Assembly: GCF_903643065.1 (NCBI RefSeq)
Contig: NZ_CAHJWX010000088.1
Coordinates: forward strand, 1 to 7,097
From: Sphingomonas bacterium
Lineage (GTDB): Bacteria > Pseudomonadota > Alphaproteobacteria > Sphingomonadales > Sphingomonadaceae
DNA: 7,097 bases
Direction of reading: 5' to 3'
The first letter of the stretch is position 1; the number at the start of each line of letters is the position of its first letter. The notes below the pieces were generated by a model. It saw nothing but the letters and a program-made list of their open reading frames with translations. It was not told the DNA's origin and did no database searches. Below, in pieces: positions 4,922-7,097 of this stretch. The position numbers and the translations under genes were made by a program.

Positions 4922-7097
4922 CTAGAAGGTGACCTTGCCCATGACGCCGACCGTGCGAGGCGGTTGGCCATAGGAGGTCGGATAGCCCACCGCCTGGGAC
5001 GACGTGTTGTTCAGGACGATCTCGTCGAGCAGGTTGCGCGCGAACACCGTCACGGCATAGTGATCGCCATGCGGCCGCCATGCCAGCGAGGCATTGAGCA
5101 GCGTATAGGCACCCTGGGTCAGGAAATTGTCCGCCTCGATCTTGTAGTCGCCATTGTAGTTCGCGGTGAGGTTGGCGTGGATGGTGCCGAACGACACCGG
5201 TTTCTCGTAATCGACCGCGAGCGTGCCCGCGATCTTCTGCGCTTGGGGGATGCGCCGGCCGCTCGCATCGACGGAGATCAGCGTCGCGCCGCCCGTCGGC
5301 TTGACGATGCTGCCCACCGCGCCGGGGTAGGAGACGAAGCGGGCGTGCAGCAGCTCCAGCCCGCCGCTGAGGCTGAGCTCGGTGGTCGCTCGCGCGTTGA
5401 AGTCGACATCCAGCCCGTACAGCCGTGCCTTGGCGCCGTTGGCGACGGTCTGCGTCACGCCCACGAACTGGGTGACCTGCAGGTTGTCGTAATCGTAATA
5501 GAAGCCGCCGGCGTTGAGCCGCAGCCGCCGGTCGAGCAGCTCGGTCTTGAGCCCCGCCTCATAGGCATCGAGCCGTTCGGGCAGATAGGCCGGGTTGGCG
5601 GGATTGAGGATGTTGAACCCGCCGCTCTTGATGCCCCGGTTGTACGAGACGTAGCCCAGCACGTCGGGCCCGAACTGGTGGTCCAGCGCGATCCGCCACG
5701 TCGGCTTGTTGATCGTCAACGGCGCGGGATTGTAGAGCGGGTTGCCGATCGTGCCGTTGTTGCGGTTGAGGATCACCGATCCGACCAGCGTGCGCTTTTC
5801 ATATGTGTAGCGCGCGCCGAGCGTCAGGTTGGTGCCCTGCGCCAACCGGATGCCGACCTGCCCGAACGGCGCCACCGACCGGGTGCGCTCCTCGCCAAAG
5901 GTGAGGGTGGTGCGGTTCAGCCCGGCGAGCACCGTCGCCGGCGGGTTGCCGTAAAAGGCCGGAAAGAATTGGCGGAAGATCGGCTGGTTGGCATTGCGAT
6001 TGTAGAAATAGAACAGGCCGGCGGTGTAGGTGATCGCGCTGCTCTTCTCGGAGACGAGCTGCACCTCCTCGCTGAACGACCGGTTCGGCTGGGCCCCTGG
6101 TGCCACGCTGACGATGAACACCGATTGCCCGACCGGCACGTCGTCGAAGCGGTAGTTGGTGCTGCCGCGACGCAGCGCGGTGATCGAGACCAGCTTGGCG
6201 AAATCGAGGTCGCGTTCGATCGTCCCGCTGATGCCGCCGCCCTTATAGGCGGCATAGGGGTTGGTGATCGAATAGGTATCCTGCCGGCTGGGCAGCGGTC
6301 CGGGCAGCGGCACGCTGAAGCTCGTGCCGGGATAGGGGACGAAGCTGTAGGTGTAGTTCTTGAAGTCGAGATAGTCGCCGATCACCAGCAGCGACGTCCT
6401 GGCGTCCGGTTCGAGGAGCAGCTTGCCGCGCAGGCCGAGCGAATGGGCGATCTGGAAGGTGTCGTGGCCGTTGGTCAGGTTGTGGCCATAGCCTCGGCCC
6501 TGCGTGGCGAAATCGCCCGACAGGCTCGCCGCGACGCCGTCGGCGAGGCCGCCGGACACGAAGCCGCTGGTGCGGAAGGTGGCGTAATTGTCGATCTCCG
6601 CCTTGGCCTGGACCGCGAACTCCTGCGACGGGCGCCGCGTGGTGATCTGGATGACGCCGCCCGTCGCATTGCGCCCGAATAACGTGCCCTGCGGCCCCTT
6701 GAGCACCGCGACCTGCTCGACATCGGGCAGCTCGCGATTGCCCTCGCGCTGCTGCGGCAGGTAGACGCCGTCGACATAGAGCGCGACCGGGTTCTCCACG
6801 ACGTTGCTCGACGTGCCGATGCCGCGCAGCGAGGGCTGGAAGACGCCGCCGCCCTGCGTGCGCACGTTGAGGCCCGGCGCCACCGTGCCCAGCGTCGTCA
6901 GGTTAGTGACACCGGCGGTGGCGAGCTGGGCGCCGCTGACCGCGGTGATCACGATCGGCACGCGTTGCAGGTTTTCCGACCGCTTCTGCGCGGTCACGAC
7001 GATGTCGGCGACGGTGTTGGTGTCCTGCGCGCCATCGGGCGCGGCCGCCGCCGGCCGGGCGATCCCGGCCGGGCGATCGCCCGTGGCGGACTGGCTC
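4922..7097 (-). CDS. TonB-dependent outer-membrane receptor (5' end outside window)
   Basis: Outer-membrane beta-barrel receptor importing a substrate with energy from TonB/ExbB/ExbD. The visible 724 residues include a TonB-box-like DIVVTAQKR (6980-7006) and the plug domain: ENLQRVPIVITAVSGAQL, then PSLRGIG, ALYVDGVYLPQQ, and LKGPQGTLFGRNATGGVIQITTRRP around 6620-6700. The 22-strand barrel follows, with alternating aromatic and polar residues and typical pieces such as LTLGARYTYEKRT, GYVSYNRGIKSGGFN and LPERLDAYEAGLKTELLDRRLRLN. It ends in VGVMGKVTF, whose terminal Phe is the usual barrel-assembly signal. No Cys is visible. GTG at 6997 is not the true start: the frame stays open to the window edge without a stop, and the TonB box lies upstream. 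The signal peptide must be beyond 7097. It is followed at 50 nt by paralog A. The substrate cannot be assigned; iron chelates, sugars and aromatic compounds are all possible. Confidence 0.93.
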   Translation of the reverse strand, partial: SQSATGDRPAGIARPAAAAPDGAQDTNTVADIVVTAQKRSENLQRVPIVITAVSGAQLATAGVTNLTTLGTVAPGLNVRTQGGGVFQPSLRGIGTSSNVVENPVALYVDGVYLPQQREGNRELPDVEQVAVLKGPQGTLFGRNATGGVIQITTRRPSQEFAVQAKAEIDNYATFRTSGFVSGGLADGVAASLSGDFATQGRGYGHNLTNGHDTFQIAHSLGLRGKLLLEPDARTSLLVIGDYLDFKNYTYSFVPYPGTSFSVPLPGPLPSRQDTYSITNPYAAYKGGGISGTIERDLDFAKLVSITALRRGSTNYRFDDVPVGQSVFIVSVAPGAQPNRSFSEEVQLVSEKSSAITYTAGLFYFYNRNANQPIFRQFFPAFYGNPPATVLAGLNRTTLTFGEERTRSVAPFGQVGIRLAQGTNLTLGARYTYEKRTLVGSVILNRNNGTIGNPLYNPAPLTINKPTWRIALDHQFGPDVLGYVSYNRGIKSGGFNILNPANPAYLPERLDAYEAGLKTELLDRRLRLNAGGFYYDYDNLQVTQFVGVTQTVANGAKARLYGLDVDFNARATTELSLSGGLELLHARFVSYPGAVGSIVKPTGGATLISVDASGRRIPQAQKIAGTLAVDYEKPVSFGTIHANLTANYNGDYKIEADNFLTQGAYTLLNASLAWRPHGDHYAVTVFARNLLDEIVLNNTSSQAVGYPTSYGQPPRTVGVMGKVTF
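7051..7078. repeat. Two perfect 14-bp tandem copies
   Basis: CCGGCCGGGCGATC occurs at 7051-7064 and again directly at 7065-7078. It lies in the linker-coding part of the receptor gene, between the expected signal peptide and the TonB box. The unit is not a multiple of 3, so gain or loss of one copy would change the reading frame. A 14-bp palindrome (CGGGCGATCGCCCG, 7070-7083) overlaps its right end. Confidence 0.85.

Noticed and set aside
4964..6682. Long + strand open frame of 572 codons opposite the receptor gene
   Set aside because: It lies wholly antisense to a clear TonB-dependent receptor and its residues are dominated by Arg, Gly, Ala, Val and Asp, as expected from the complement of GC-rich codons. 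No domain is recognisable.
6995..6997. GTG at 6997 as the start of the TonB-dependent receptor
   Set aside because: The frame continues open to the window edge, the TonB-box-like DIV residues lie upstream of it, and a start here would leave no signal peptide.

Overview
This window comes from a high-GC Gram-negative bacterium. The strong G/C bias at third codon positions, the DedA and oligopeptidase B-type genes, the large TonB-dependent receptor with a DIVVTAQKR-type N-terminus, and the glycine-zipper envelope protein all suggest an alphaproteobacterium of the Sphingomonas group. That taxonomic guess is an inference from gene content and style. No rRNA, tRNA, CRISPR array, insertion sequence or phage gene is visible.

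The layout is two convergent blocks. The left block (about 1-2690, + strand) has a possible C-terminal tail of an upstream gene, then a complete S9 family peptidase of oligopeptidase B type (55-2127). A short DedA/VTT-domain membrane protein (2124-2690) follows, with a GTG start that overlaps the peptidase stop. A perfect 13-bp stem with a 4-nt loop (2766-2795) lies in the gap where the two blocks meet and probably ends transcription from both sides.

The right block (2802-7097, - strand) reads from right to left. It starts with a TonB-dependent outer-membrane receptor whose 5' end, including the signal peptide, lies beyond the window. Next come two exported proteins of unassigned function that are divergent paralogs of each other, then a small glycine-zipper protein with its own strong ribosome binding site. 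The receptor and the two paralogs are spaced by 50 and 35 nt and look like one transcription unit: an outer-membrane uptake channel plus two exported partner proteins. Substrate and mechanism cannot be read from the sequence.

The points most worth a second look are: (i) the receptor-linked pair of paralogs sharing a CLPxGxPR motif, a PHSxRL motif and two equivalently placed cysteines; (ii) an oligopeptidase B with an intact catalytic triad but only one of the four acidic residues that set dibasic specificity in the enterobacterial enzyme; (iii) an ambiguous, possibly frameshifted, N-terminus in the first paralog; (iv) a 14-bp perfect tandem duplication in the early coding part of the receptor gene.
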